Part shown: positions 35,957-43,537 of the stretch, in pieces
Layout: each line of letters begins with the position of its first letter
Numbering within the stretch: the stretch's first letter is position 1
DNA from: Campylobacteraceae bacterium
GTDB taxonomy: Bacteria > Campylobacterota > Campylobacteria > Campylobacterales > Arcobacteraceae
Length of the DNA stretch: 43,655 nucleotides
Assembly: GCA_018662405.1 (NCBI GenBank)
Contig: JABJGE010000038.1
Location: 1-43,655, forward strand
Reading direction: 5' to 3'
Position numbers and translations under genes: made by a program
The notes under the pieces: model-generated
Database searches by the model: none
Seen by the model: the letters and a program-made list of their open reading frames with translations, nothing else
Told to the model about the DNA's origin: nothing

Positions 35957-36223
35957 CTATTTATCTAACTTTGCAGCAATATAGTCTTTAGCAATTTTCA
36001 TTTCTGATCCATCAATATTTTTAACAATATAAAACTCTTCTTCAATCTTTTTAATTTCAACTACAACTCCGCCACTTATCACAATAGTATCACCTTTTTG
36101 TAGTGATGCCATCATATCTTTATGCTCTTGTGCTTGTTTTTGCTGTGGCTTAATAATTAAAAAATAAAATATTGCAAATAATACAATAAGTGGTAATAAT
36201 GATCCTAATAAATTTCCGTCCAT
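35957..36223 (-). CDS. yajC: Preprotein translocase accessory subunit YajC
   Basis: The 88-residue product has one membrane helix (about 6-24, LGSLLPLIVLFAIFYFLIIKPQ) with the KPQQK(Q)AQEHKDMMASLQKGDTIVISGGVV motif of YajC, then a small beta domain. It binds SecDF-YidC and also AcrB-like pumps. It is the first gene of the sec block. The ATG follows AAGGAAG, a strong ribosome site. Its bases CAAGGAAGT (36235-36227 on the minus strand) are fully complementary to 9 nt of the terminator loop of the putative small RNA at 20183-20252. Confidence 0.94.
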   Translation of the reverse strand: MDGNLLGSLLPLIVLFAIFYFLIIKPQQKQAQEHKDMMASLQKGDTIVISGGVVVEIKKIEEEFYIVKNIDGSEMKIAKDYIAAKLDK

Positions 36224-36275
36224 ATGACTTCCTTGTCTCTAATTTTAGATATTTTATCCAAATCACACTTTAGAT

Positions 36276-37484
36276 ATGGATATTATGTTAAAATATAAAA
36301 TGGTTATTTTAAAAAGTTTTTTCATTGCATTATTATTCTCATCATCTATATATTTTGAATACTTTAATATAGGAAATATCTTTATTAATTCAATAACAGG
36401 GTTAGTTAGTATTTATTTTTTATTAACTATGTCAAAAAAAGAACTATTTTTTATTGGATTTTTTATTGGACTATTATGGTTTTGGTGGATAGGATATAGT
36501 TTCATATACTATGACCTTATATATCTAATTCCTATAATTTTAATATTTATAGGAATAATATATGGTTTATTGTTTTATTTAAGTGCTATTTATCCACACA
36601 TTATTTACCGTACTTTTGCTATTTTCTCATTAAGTTTTATTCATCCTTTCGGATTTAATTGGTTTAAGCCAGAAGTAATATTTATAAATAGTTTTTTCGG
36701 TATTGAAAAGCTAGATTTTTTAATAATAATAACTACTCTTGCTTTATTTATTTATTATAAAAGAGTTTATATTTTAACTCTTCTCCTCTTCGCTATTTCA
36801 TATACTCAAACAATAATAGAATTACCTAATATAAAAATATATCAACCACAGTATAATATTAGTCAAGAAACTAAATGGCTGAAAAGCTATAGAGATGTAC
36901 TAATTGAAGAAAATTTAAATAATATAGATTATGCTATAAAAAATGATTTTGAATTAGTTATTTTACCAGAAACTATATTTCCACTACCACTTAATAAAAA
37001 TATTCCCTTAATAAATATATTAAAAAATAAAAGTAAAAAAACTACTATAATTACTGGTGCACTTGAATTTGAAAATAATCAATATTTTAATACTACATAT
37101 ATGTTTAAAAATGGAAATATTAAAATTGCAAGAAAAGTTGTATTAGTTCCATTTGGTGAGTCTATTCCACTACCAAAAATACTAAGAGATTTAATTAATG
37201 CTTACTTCTATAATGGTGCAAGAGATTATTCTGTTGCACTAGAACCTACTACATTTAATATTAATGGCATTAACTTTAGAAATGCAATTTGTTATGAAGC
37301 TACTACAGATAAAATTTTTAATAAGCTTGATACATCATTTATAATTGCTACATCTAACAATGCATGGTTTACACCTTCAATAGAACCAACTCTTCAAAAC
37401 TTATTACTAAAATACTATGCTAAAAAATATAATGTTATAATTTATCATAGTTCTAATAGTTCAAAAAATAAAATTATTCAATAG
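36276..37484 (+). CDS. lnt: Apolipoprotein N-acyltransferase
   Basis: The 402-residue protein has an N-terminal block of hydrophobic helices (about 1-180) and a nitrilase-fold domain. The catalytic Glu is in VILPETIFPLPL, Lys in ARKVVLVPFGESIPLP, and Cys339 in NAICYEATT. It N-acylates the diacylglyceryl-cysteine of lipoproteins at the periplasmic face. It ends shortly after YYAKKYNVIIYHSSNSSKNKI, without the C-terminal helix of E. coli Lnt, as I recall is normal for Campylobacter. The first ATG at 36276 has no ribosome site; ATGs at 36285 and 36300 are alternative starts. Lnt and the following gene belong to the same nitrilase superfamily. Confidence 0.92.
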   Translation: MDIMLKYKMVILKSFFIALLFSSSIYFEYFNIGNIFINSITGLVSIYFLLTMSKKELFFIGFFIGLLWFWWIGYSFIYYDLIYLIPIILIFIGIIYGLLFYLSAIYPHIIYRTFAIFSLSFIHPFGFNWFKPEVIFINSFFGIEKLDFLIIITTLALFIYYKRVYILTLLLFAISYTQTIIELPNIKIYQPQYNISQETKWLKSYRDVLIEENLNNIDYAIKNDFELVILPETIFPLPLNKNIPLINILKNKSKKTTIITGALEFENNQYFNTTYMFKNGNIKIARKVVLVPFGESIPLPKILRDLINAYFYNGARDYSVALEPTTFNINGINFRNAICYEATTDKIFNKLDTSFIIATSNNAWFTPSIEPTLQNLLLKYYAKKYNVIIYHSSNSSKNKIIQ

Positions 37485-37492
37485 GAGCATAA

Positions 37493-38374
37493 TTGTCTAA
37501 AATTAAAACTGCACTAATCCAACAATCATACCATGGTAGTAAAATTAATACTATTGACAAAACTGTATCAATGATAGAAGAAGCATCATCAAATGGTGTA
37601 CAGTTAGTTGTGTTGCAAGAGCTACATCAAAATGAATACTTCTGTCAAAGTGAAAATACAGATTATTTTGATTATGCAAATAACTATTTAGAAGATATAA
37701 AATTTTGGGCAAATATTGCAAAATTAAATAAAATTGTATTAGTAACTTCACTTTTTGAAAAAAGAGCTGCAGGCCTTTATCATAATACAGCATTCGTATT
37801 TGAAAAAGATGGTTCAATTGCTGGAAAATATAGAAAAATGCATATACCTGATGATCCTGGATTTTATGAAAAGTTTTATTTTACACCTGGAGATATTGGA
37901 TTTGAACCAATTTCTACATCTGTTGGTAAATTAGGTGTTTTAATATGTTGGGATCAATGGTATCCAGAAGCCGCAAGACTAATATGCTTAAAAGGTGCCC
38001 AGGTTCTTATCTATCCAACTGCTATTGGTTGGTTTGATGAAGATTCTAAAGATGAGAAACAAAGACAAATAGATTCATGGATTACTATACAACGATCACA
38101 TGCAATAGCAAATGGAGTTCCTCTAATAAGTGTAAATAGAGTTGGTTTTGAAAAAGACAATTCAAATGTACTAGATGGTATAAGATTCTGGGGAAACTCA
38201 TTTGTATGTGATGCACAAGGTGATATAACAATACAAGCAAATAATATAGATGAGAGTATACTTTATAGTGAAATCAATTATACCAATAGTGAAAATATTA
38301 GACGAATATGGCCATTTTTAAGGGATAGAAGAATAGAAAACTATTCTGGTTTAACAAAAAGATTTATAGACTAG
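37493..38374 (+). CDS. aguB: N-carbamoylputrescine amidase (nitrilase superfamily)
   Basis: The 293-residue enzyme has the Glu-Lys-Cys triad: VLQELHQNEYFC, GKYRKMHIPDDPGFYEKFYFTPGD and LICWDQWYPEAARL (Cys152). The latter two blocks, with the signature RDRRIENY near the end, are those of AguB. It hydrolyses N-carbamoylputrescine to putrescine, CO2 and ammonia in polyamine synthesis. The partner agmatine deiminase is not in the window. The start is TTG, with AGGAG 5 nt upstream. It begins 8 nt after lnt, so the two are likely co-transcribed. Confidence 0.93.
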   Translation: MSKIKTALIQQSYHGSKINTIDKTVSMIEEASSNGVQLVVLQELHQNEYFCQSENTDYFDYANNYLEDIKFWANIAKLNKIVLVTSLFEKRAAGLYHNTAFVFEKDGSIAGKYRKMHIPDDPGFYEKFYFTPGDIGFEPISTSVGKLGVLICWDQWYPEAARLICLKGAQVLIYPTAIGWFDEDSKDEKQRQIDSWITIQRSHAIANGVPLISVNRVGFEKDNSNVLDGIRFWGNSFVCDAQGDITIQANNIDESILYSEINYTNSENIRRIWPFLRDRRIENYSGLTKRFID

Positions 38375-38410
38375 ACAAAAAAGAATACCTTACTTTAAAT
38401 TAAGTAAGGT
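38374..38410. terminator. Bidirectional intrinsic terminator between aguB and accA
   Basis: A perfect 9-bp inverted repeat, ACCTTACTT (38387-38395) and AAGTAAGGT (38402-38410), has a 6-nt loop. On the minus strand it is followed by ATTCTTTTTT, a good T-run for ending accA transcripts. On the plus strand the following T-content is weaker. It lies in the 46-bp gap between converging genes. Confidence 0.75.
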
Positions 38411-38420
38411 CTCTAATTTT

Positions 38421-39353
38421 CTATTCGAAACTTCCTAGCGTCATAAGTTTTTCATATCTTTTTTCTTTTCTTTCTTCTACAGATAATAATTTAAGTTCAT
38501 TAATACTATCAATTATATAATCACCAACAGCTTTAAATGCTTCTTTTTTCTGCCTATGAGCTCCAATTAATGGTTCATTAATAATATCATCAATAAGTTT
38601 CATCTCTTTAAGATCAGTTGGTGTTATCTTAAGTGCTTGAGCAGCAGTTTCAACTTTTGCTGGATCACTCCATAAAATTGCAGCACACCCTTCTGGTGAG
38701 ATTACAGAATATACACTATATCTCATCATTGATAATTTATCTGCAACTCCAATAGCTAATGCTCCACCAGAACCACCTTCACCAATTACAATTGAGATTG
38801 TAATTGTATCAAGATCACTAAATTCAAAAAGATTTTTAGCAATAGCTTCACTTTGAGATCTTTCTTCTGCACCAATTCCAGGATATGCACCTGGAGTATC
38901 CACTAGCATTACAATAGGAATACTAAATTTCTCTGCTAATTTTGCTGCTCTTAAAGCTTTTCTATATCCTTCAGGATTTGGCATACCAAAATTTCTTTTA
39001 ATTTTGTTTTTAACACCACGACCTTTTTGTTCACCAATAACTAGTACCTTTTGATCACCAATATGACCAAAGTAACATAACATAGCTGCATCATCTGCTA
39101 AATGTCTATCACCATGTATTTCATATTTATCAGTAAGCAATGCTCTTATATAATCTAAAGCATAAGGTCTATCAATATGACGAGCAAGTTTTAGTTTTTG
39201 AAAATCGTCTAAATTTCCATATGTTTTTTCAACTTCTGCTTGAAGTTTTTTTTCTAATGTAGCTACGGCATATTCATCCGCTTTTGTTTTTGCAACAATT
39301 ATTTCTTCTTCTATTCTCTGTAAGTTCTCTTCAAAATCTAAATAAGTTGCCAT
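38421..39353 (-). CDS. accA: Acetyl-CoA carboxylase carboxyltransferase subunit alpha
   Basis: The 310-residue subunit has the typical helical N-terminus ([15 protein letters not shown]) and crotonase-fold core: [83 protein letters not shown] and [14 protein letters not shown]. With AccD it moves the carboxyl group from biotin to acetyl-CoA, giving malonyl-CoA. accD, accB and accC are not here. It is followed by a clear terminator and preceded by fabF (23-nt gap), so it shares the fatty acid theme of this block. Confidence 0.97.
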   Translation of the reverse strand: MATYLDFEENLQRIEEEIIVAKTKADEYAVATLEKKLQAEVEKTYGNLDDFQKLKLARHIDRPYALDYIRALLTDKYEIHGDRHLADDAAMLCYFGHIGDQKVLVIGEQKGRGVKNKIKRNFGMPNPEGYRKALRAAKLAEKFSIPIVMLVDTPGAYPGIGAEERSQSEAIAKNLFEFSDLDTITISIVIGEGGSGGALAIGVADKLSMMRYSVYSVISPEGCAAILWSDPAKVETAAQALKITPTDLKEMKLIDDIINEPLIGAHRQKKEAFKAVGDYIIDSINELKLLSVEERKEKRYEKLMTLGSFE

Positions 39354-39376
39354 AAATTATCCTAAATTATTTATAA

Positions 39377-40630
39377 TTAGTTTGTAAACTTTTTCATAAT
39401 TACAACACCGTTTGTACCACCAAAACCAAATGAATTAGACATAACTACATTTAAGTCAGCTTGTCTTGCTGTATCTGGTACATAATCTAAATCACAATTT
39501 TCATCAGATTCTACTTGATTAATTGTTGGAGGAATAATTCCCTCTTGCATAGCTTTAATAGCAATAATTGCTTCTATTGATCCAGCAGCACCTAAACAAT
39601 GGCCAACTTGACCTTTAGTAGATGTTACAGGTGGACAGTCTTGATTTCCTGAAAATAGCTCTTTTAATGCAGCTGTTTCATTTTTATCATTTACTGGAGT
39701 ACTTGTACCATGTGCATTTACATAATCAACATGTAATTCTCCACCATTATTTTTCTTAGCCATATTATATGCAGCCTTCATAGCTCTTAATGGACCATCT
39801 TGTGTTGGTGTTGTAATATGATTCGCATCACCACTTTCACCAAAGCCAATTAATTCAGCATAAATTTTTGCACCTCTTGCCTGTGCTGATTCTAAACTTT
39901 CAACTACTAATGCACCAGCACCTTCACCCATTACAAAACCATCTCTATTTTTATCAAATGGTCTTGATGCTGTTTTAGGATCATCATTTCGTGTAGATAA
40001 AGCTTTCATTGCCGCAAAACCACCAATACCAGCTCCCGTAACTGCAGACTCTGCTCCAATTACTAACATTTTTGATGCTCCACCAAGTACAATTGTTTTA
40101 TAAGCCTCACCAATAGCATGTGTTCCAGCAGCACAAGCTGTAACTACAGAAAGGTTTGGTCCTTTTAAATTATGTTGAATTGTTACAAATCCTCCAAGCA
40201 TATTTACAAGTGATGATGGTATAAAAAATGGTGATATTTTTCCAGGTCCTCTAGTACTACACACTATAGAATTTTTTTCAATATTTGGTAATCCACCAAT
40301 ACCAGAAGCAGATACAATACCAAATTCATTAGCAATATCTTCGCTAACTTTATTGTCCGTTACAAGTCCTGCGTCTTCCATCGCTTCTTGTGAAGCATGA
40401 ATACCAAGTTGAATAAATCTATCTGCTTTTTTAGCTTCCTTTTTACCCATAATTGCAGCAGGGTCAAAATTCTTTACTTCTCCAGCAATTTGAGCTGAAA
40501 AAGCTGATGGATCAAATAATGTGATTGTATCAATCCCTGTTTGACCATCTACGATAGCTTTAAAAGATTCTTCTACATTGTGTCCTAGTGAATTTATCAT
40601 TCCTAAACCTGTGATTACAACTCTTTGCAT
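39377..40630 (-). CDS. fabF: Beta-ketoacyl-ACP synthase II
   Basis: The 417-residue condensing enzyme has the Cys-His-His triad: VVTACAAGTHAIGEA with Cys near 164, YVNAHGTSTPVNDKNE with His near 304, and KGQVGHCLGAAGSIEA with His near 341. It ends SNSFGFGGTNGVVIMKKF. It extends acyl-ACP with malonyl-ACP. AGGAG lies 8 nt before the ATG. A terminator between acpP and fabF (40708-40739) means fabF probably has its own promoter; a TATTAT on the minus strand near 40675 is a candidate. Confidence 0.97.
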   Translation of the reverse strand: MQRVVITGLGMINSLGHNVEESFKAIVDGQTGIDTITLFDPSAFSAQIAGEVKNFDPAAIMGKKEAKKADRFIQLGIHASQEAMEDAGLVTDNKVSEDIANEFGIVSASGIGGLPNIEKNSIVCSTRGPGKISPFFIPSSLVNMLGGFVTIQHNLKGPNLSVVTACAAGTHAIGEAYKTIVLGGASKMLVIGAESAVTGAGIGGFAAMKALSTRNDDPKTASRPFDKNRDGFVMGEGAGALVVESLESAQARGAKIYAELIGFGESGDANHITTPTQDGPLRAMKAAYNMAKKNNGGELHVDYVNAHGTSTPVNDKNETAALKELFSGNQDCPPVTSTKGQVGHCLGAAGSIEAIIAIKAMQEGIIPPTINQVESDENCDLDYVPDTARQADLNVVMSNSFGFGGTNGVVIMKKFTN

Positions 40631-40707
40631 ATTGTGCTTCTCCTGAATTTTTGAGTAAAATTAAAATAAAATAATACTAAGCTATAATTAGCATTATTTT
40701 ACATTAA

Positions 40708-40739
40708 TAAAAAAAGTAAGTGATATATTTATCACTTAC
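40708..40739 (-). terminator. Intrinsic terminator downstream of acpP
   Basis: On the minus strand GTAAGTGATA (40739-40730) and TATCACTTAC (40725-40716) pair perfectly over 10 bp with a 4-nt loop, and at least seven T follow (40715-40708). It lies 17 nt past the acpP stop. It should cut most fabG-acpP transcripts before fabF. Confidence 0.88.
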
Positions 40740-40756
40740 CTTCGTCAAAATATTGA

Positions 40757-40981
40757 CTATTTGTTATTTTCGATGTAGTTTAATGCATCTTTAACAGTTA
40801 AGATACCTTCAGCATCTTCATCAGGAATTTCAATATCGAATTCTTCTTCTAAAGCCATTACTAACTCTACTACGTCAAGAGAATCTGCACCTAAATCTTC
40901 AATAAACTTTGAATCTTCTTTAACTTCTGCTGCATCACAGTCTAATTGATCAACTACAACTTCTATTACTTTATCTAACAT
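40757..40981 (-). CDS. acpP: Acyl carrier protein
   Basis: The 74-residue acidic protein has the phosphopantetheine serine Ser34 in [19 protein letters not shown]. The family's flow into [23 protein letters not shown] is complete. It carries acyl chains in fatty acid synthesis. A Cys near residue 14 (DQLDCD) is unusual but harmless. It lies between fabG (53-nt gap) and fabF. High acid content and strong codon conservation fit high expression; a strong terminator follows. Confidence 0.97.
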   Translation of the reverse strand: MLDKVIEVVVDQLDCDAAEVKEDSKFIEDLGADSLDVVELVMALEEEFDIEIPDEDAEGILTVKDALNYIENNK

Positions 40982-41034
40982 ATTTGTTCCTTTTTGTGTT
41001 ATTGTGACGATATTATATCATATCTTTTTTAAAG

Positions 41035-41778
41035 TTATGTATAAAGGCCACCATTTACTTTTAATACTTCACCGGTAATATAAGTAGCACCATCACTTAA
41101 AAGAAACGCAACTGCATCTGCAACTTCTTGTGCTTCTCCAAATCTACCTAATGGAATATTTCTTGTATATTCATCTTTTACTTCTTGTTTTAACTCATCA
41201 GTCATATCAGTTCTAATAAATCCTGGAGTTACTGCATTAAATCTAATTGCTCTAGGTGCTGCTTCTTTTGCAAAAGCTTTAGTCATAGTATTAACTCCAC
41301 CTTTACTAGCACTGTAATTTGTTTGACCAGGATTTCCCATTTCACCCACAATAGAAGAGATATTTACAACCGCACCAAACTTCTTTTTACTCATAGCTTT
41401 TAAAGAATCTCTACAGCCAATAAATGTTGACTTTAAATTTGCATTAATTACATCATCAAAATCATCAACTGACATTCTAATTGCTAATTTATCTTTTGTA
41501 ATACCAGCATTATTTACAAGATAAGATATTGAACCATCTGAATCAACTATTGTCTTAATCATATCTTTCCAATCTGCTTCAACTGATACATCACCTTTAA
41601 TAACTGCAGCAGTTCCACCAGCTGCTTCAATCTCATCTTTTACTGCATCAGCTAATTCAGGCTTACTTCTATAGTTAATCCATACTTTTAATCCATAATC
41701 TGCTAATACTTTTGCTACTGTAGCTCCAATACCTTTACTAGCACCTGTTACTAATACATTTTTTCCTGTAAACTTCAT
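41035..41778 (-). CDS. fabG: 3-oxoacyl-ACP reductase
   Basis: The 247-residue classical short-chain dehydrogenase has the TGASKGIG cofactor motif at 11-18, NNAG near 90, the catalytic Ser in VVNISSIVGEMGNPGQTNYSASKGG, and Tyr/Lys (YSASK) near 154-158. The tail AFLLSDGATYITGEVLKVNGGLYT is typical of FabG. It reduces 3-ketoacyl-ACP with NADPH. An AAAAAGGA ribosome site precedes the ATG. It lies upstream of acpP on the same strand, with queE 14 nt further upstream. Confidence 0.95.
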   Translation of the reverse strand: MKFTGKNVLVTGASKGIGATVAKVLADYGLKVWINYRSKPELADAVKDEIEAAGGTAAVIKGDVSVEADWKDMIKTIVDSDGSISYLVNNAGITKDKLAIRMSVDDFDDVINANLKSTFIGCRDSLKAMSKKKFGAVVNISSIVGEMGNPGQTNYSASKGGVNTMTKAFAKEAAPRAIRFNAVTPGFIRTDMTDELKQEVKDEYTRNIPLGRFGEAQEVADAVAFLLSDGATYITGEVLKVNGGLYT

Positions 41779-41792
41779 AAAAATCCTTTTTG

Positions 41793-42545
41793 CTAAACGC
41801 CTCTTTTATTATTCCATACTCGTATATGTAATCTATCTGAATATTTAAATCCATTATTTATAGCCATTTCAATTACCGATAAACTATTTTTATCAATAAT
41901 ATCTGCAGTATCACCTAATGGCATTAAATATACCTCAACACTAGGAATATCATTTAAAATATTATCTATTTCTTCTTGTGCTTTAGATAAAAATAATTTA
42001 TCCACTACAAATTTCAAATAAGATTCATCTGCAAAATTAATCATATTTGTTAGACTCTTTATATTAAGTCTTTTTTTAACAGATTCTCCACTATTACTTA
42101 ATTTTACACTAATAGAAAATAATATTTTCTTTTGCCAATCGTGTATTAAATTAATATCTAACGATCCATTTGTTTCAATCGTAATATGATATCCATGGTC
42201 AATGTAATATTTCATAAATTTTTGAAACTCTTCATCTTTCCAATAAAGAAGAGGTTCTCCACCAGTTAAGACAATATCAACCTTATAATTAGGTAATATT
42301 TTATTTACTCTTTCAATTAAAGGTTTTGAGGATTCATACCTATCCCATTGATCTGAAAAAGCACTATCTGAAGCATGATAACTATCACATGAAAATTTCT
42401 TAATTCCACTTGGTGTTTCATATTCTACTTCAAACCCTGTACAACTCATATTGCATCGACCAAATCTTACAAATACAGATGGGTTTCCTATTCTTTTACC
42501 TTCACCTTGTATCGTTGGTCCAAATACTTCATTTACCTCTATCAT
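41793..42545 (-). CDS. queE: 7-carboxy-7-deazaguanine synthase QueE (radical SAM), with expanded cluster loop
   Basis: The 250-residue protein opens EVFGPTIQGEGKRIGNPSVFVRFGRCNMSC, typical of QueE. It has DIVLTGGEPLLYW (GGEP motif), TIETNGSL and FSISVKLSNSGE. The cluster cysteines are C31, C35 and C53: the last, in CDSYHA, matches the third Cys of the usual CxxxCxxC(D)S, with a 15-residue insertion (TGFEVEYETPSGIKK) in between. QueE converts carboxy-tetrahydropterin to CDG on the queuosine route. queD and queC are not in view. A 25-codon ORF ends just ahead of its ATG (TAGATG), which suggests coupled translation; its own ribosome site is weak. Confidence 0.9.
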   Translation of the reverse strand: MIEVNEVFGPTIQGEGKRIGNPSVFVRFGRCNMSCTGFEVEYETPSGIKKFSCDSYHASDSAFSDQWDRYESSKPLIERVNKILPNYKVDIVLTGGEPLLYWKDEEFQKFMKYYIDHGYHITIETNGSLDINLIHDWQKKILFSISVKLSNSGESVKKRLNIKSLTNMINFADESYLKFVVDKLFLSKAQEEIDNILNDIPSVEVYLMPLGDTADIIDKNSLSVIEMAINNGFKYSDRLHIRVWNNKRGV

Positions 42546-42623
42546 CTATGCATATACCACACTTCTACTTTTTAATTCTTCAATCATACTATATAAGGCA
42601 TTTTTAACATAACTTAATTTCAT
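42546..42623 (-). CDS. Possible 25-residue small protein upstream of queE
   Basis: An ATG at 42623 opens a frame coding MKLSYVKNALYSMIEELKSR and SVVYA, ending in TAG directly before the queE ATG. Composition looks protein-like: a basic start and an amphipathic helix. A 6-codon ORF (MKKCIK) that starts just after the HTH gene, with AAGG nearby, ends in TGA overlapping this ATG (ATGA). Such stepwise overlap suggests reinitiation. No ribosome site stands at a normal distance from this ATG, and I know no homologue. It may be a coupling peptide or chance. Confidence 0.3.
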   Translation of the reverse strand: MKLSYVKNALYSMIEELKSRSVVYA

Positions 42624-42645
42624 TTTATACACTTTTTCATACACC

Positions 42646-43113
42646 TTATAATACTATATTTTCATTTTCAAACCAAATATTAACATCTTTAACATTATAT
42701 GTTATCTTTCCACCCTCTACAGTTTGAATATATGGAAGAGTATTATACATTCTACTTCTTCTATTTTTTTGCCATTCTGGACTATATCCATATACTAGTT
42801 GAAATTCTTTTACATTAATATATTTTTTATCCTGAATCTCTTTAATATTAAGTTCAAACTCTTTTACATCTAAACTTCTATCTTCTAAATCCAATAATTC
42901 ATTTAACTTTTTAATTGTATTATCAAATTCACTAATTAAATCATTTTTCTTTTTACTAATAAGTTCTTTTTCCAAATCAGAAAGTAAATGATGATTTCGA
43001 TGATTTTCTCTTAACATTGCAAATTTATTAGCATTTATAGAAAATTCTTTTTGTCTATCTTTCATAAGAGTTTCAATTACAGCTTTTATAACTGCTTTTT
43101 CTTTATTATCCAT
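42646..43113 (-). CDS. Hypothetical protein with C-terminal helix-turn-helix-like region
   Basis: I do not recognise this 155-residue protein. Its first 90 residues are charged and helical (KAVIKAVIETLMKDRQKEF, LLSDLEKELISKKKNDLISEFDNTIKKLNELLDLE), likely coiled coil. The last 60 (KKYINVKEFQLVYGYSPEWQKNRRSRM ... IQTVEGGKITYNVKDVNIWFENE) resemble the excisionase/AlpA-type winged helix, where a NVKEF..YG.S..W turn precedes a basic stretch and a hydrophobic wing. That would make it a DNA-binding protein, perhaps from a mobile element. It is upstream of queE, 22 nt from the small ORF, and close to an IS insertion. No signal peptide or membrane segment. Confidence 0.55.
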   Translation of the reverse strand: MDNKEKAVIKAVIETLMKDRQKEFSINANKFAMLRENHRNHHLLSDLEKELISKKKNDLISEFDNTIKKLNELLDLEDRSLDVKEFELNIKEIQDKKYINVKEFQLVYGYSPEWQKNRRSRMYNTLPYIQTVEGGKITYNVKDVNIWFENENIVL

Positions 43114-43432
43114 ATAGCCATTTTATCATATACAGTTTTAATTATAATAAAACTAAACCTCAATCATCTCAAGCAAAATTATATATTACTTCTTTTGATA
43201 CTATTTAACTTTATTACTTTATAACTTCTTTTGCATATGAAGAGATTACACTATCAACAATGTTGAACTATCTATGATAAATATCTTGTATTATTTAGTA
43301 AATATTTTAGCTTTTATCTTAATAGTATTTGATGATATAGTAAATATATAGAACTAATAAAATATAAAATCTCTAATTATTCTAAATGTAAATATTATTT
43401 ATTTCTTATAATTAATAATAAAAGGATTACCT
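43114..43432. other. Gene-poor AT-rich stretch
   Basis: About 320 bp between the HTH-like gene and the truncated gene start. I see no tRNA, terminator or long ORF. A 17-codon open stretch on the minus strand (43214-43267; residues FNIVDSVISSYAKEVIK then stop) looks like the tail of a protein and could be a decayed gene end. The stretch should hold the divergent promoters of both neighbours, but its AT-richness makes -10 boxes ambiguous. Confidence 0.4.
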
Positions 43433-43537
43433 TTGTTATTACAAATACCAAACAAGTTATTACAAGCTAGTAATATATTTAGTCAAAGTGAATTAAAAAT
43501 ATTTCTACATCTGTTTGGAATGACCCCTAAAAAGTAG
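43433..43537 (+). pseudogene. 5' end of a gene truncated by an IS3-family insertion
   Basis: A TTG at 43433 follows a well placed AAGGA (43422-43426, 6-nt spacing) and opens LLLQIPNKLLQASNIFSQSE then LKIFLHLFG. Around base 43516 the sequence turns into the IS left end, and the frame runs on as MTPKK to a TAG at 43535. The good ribosome site and the protein-like wording imply a real gene start; the abrupt stop inside the IS end implies disruption. The segment PNKLL...FSQSELKIFLHL vaguely recalls the opening of DNA-binding or replication-initiator proteins, but too little is left to name it. Confidence 0.5.

Noticed and set aside
43214-43267. Minus-strand 17-codon open stretch with protein-like ending
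   Set aside because: Too short, without start or ribosome site. It may be a decayed gene tail, but cannot be told from chance.
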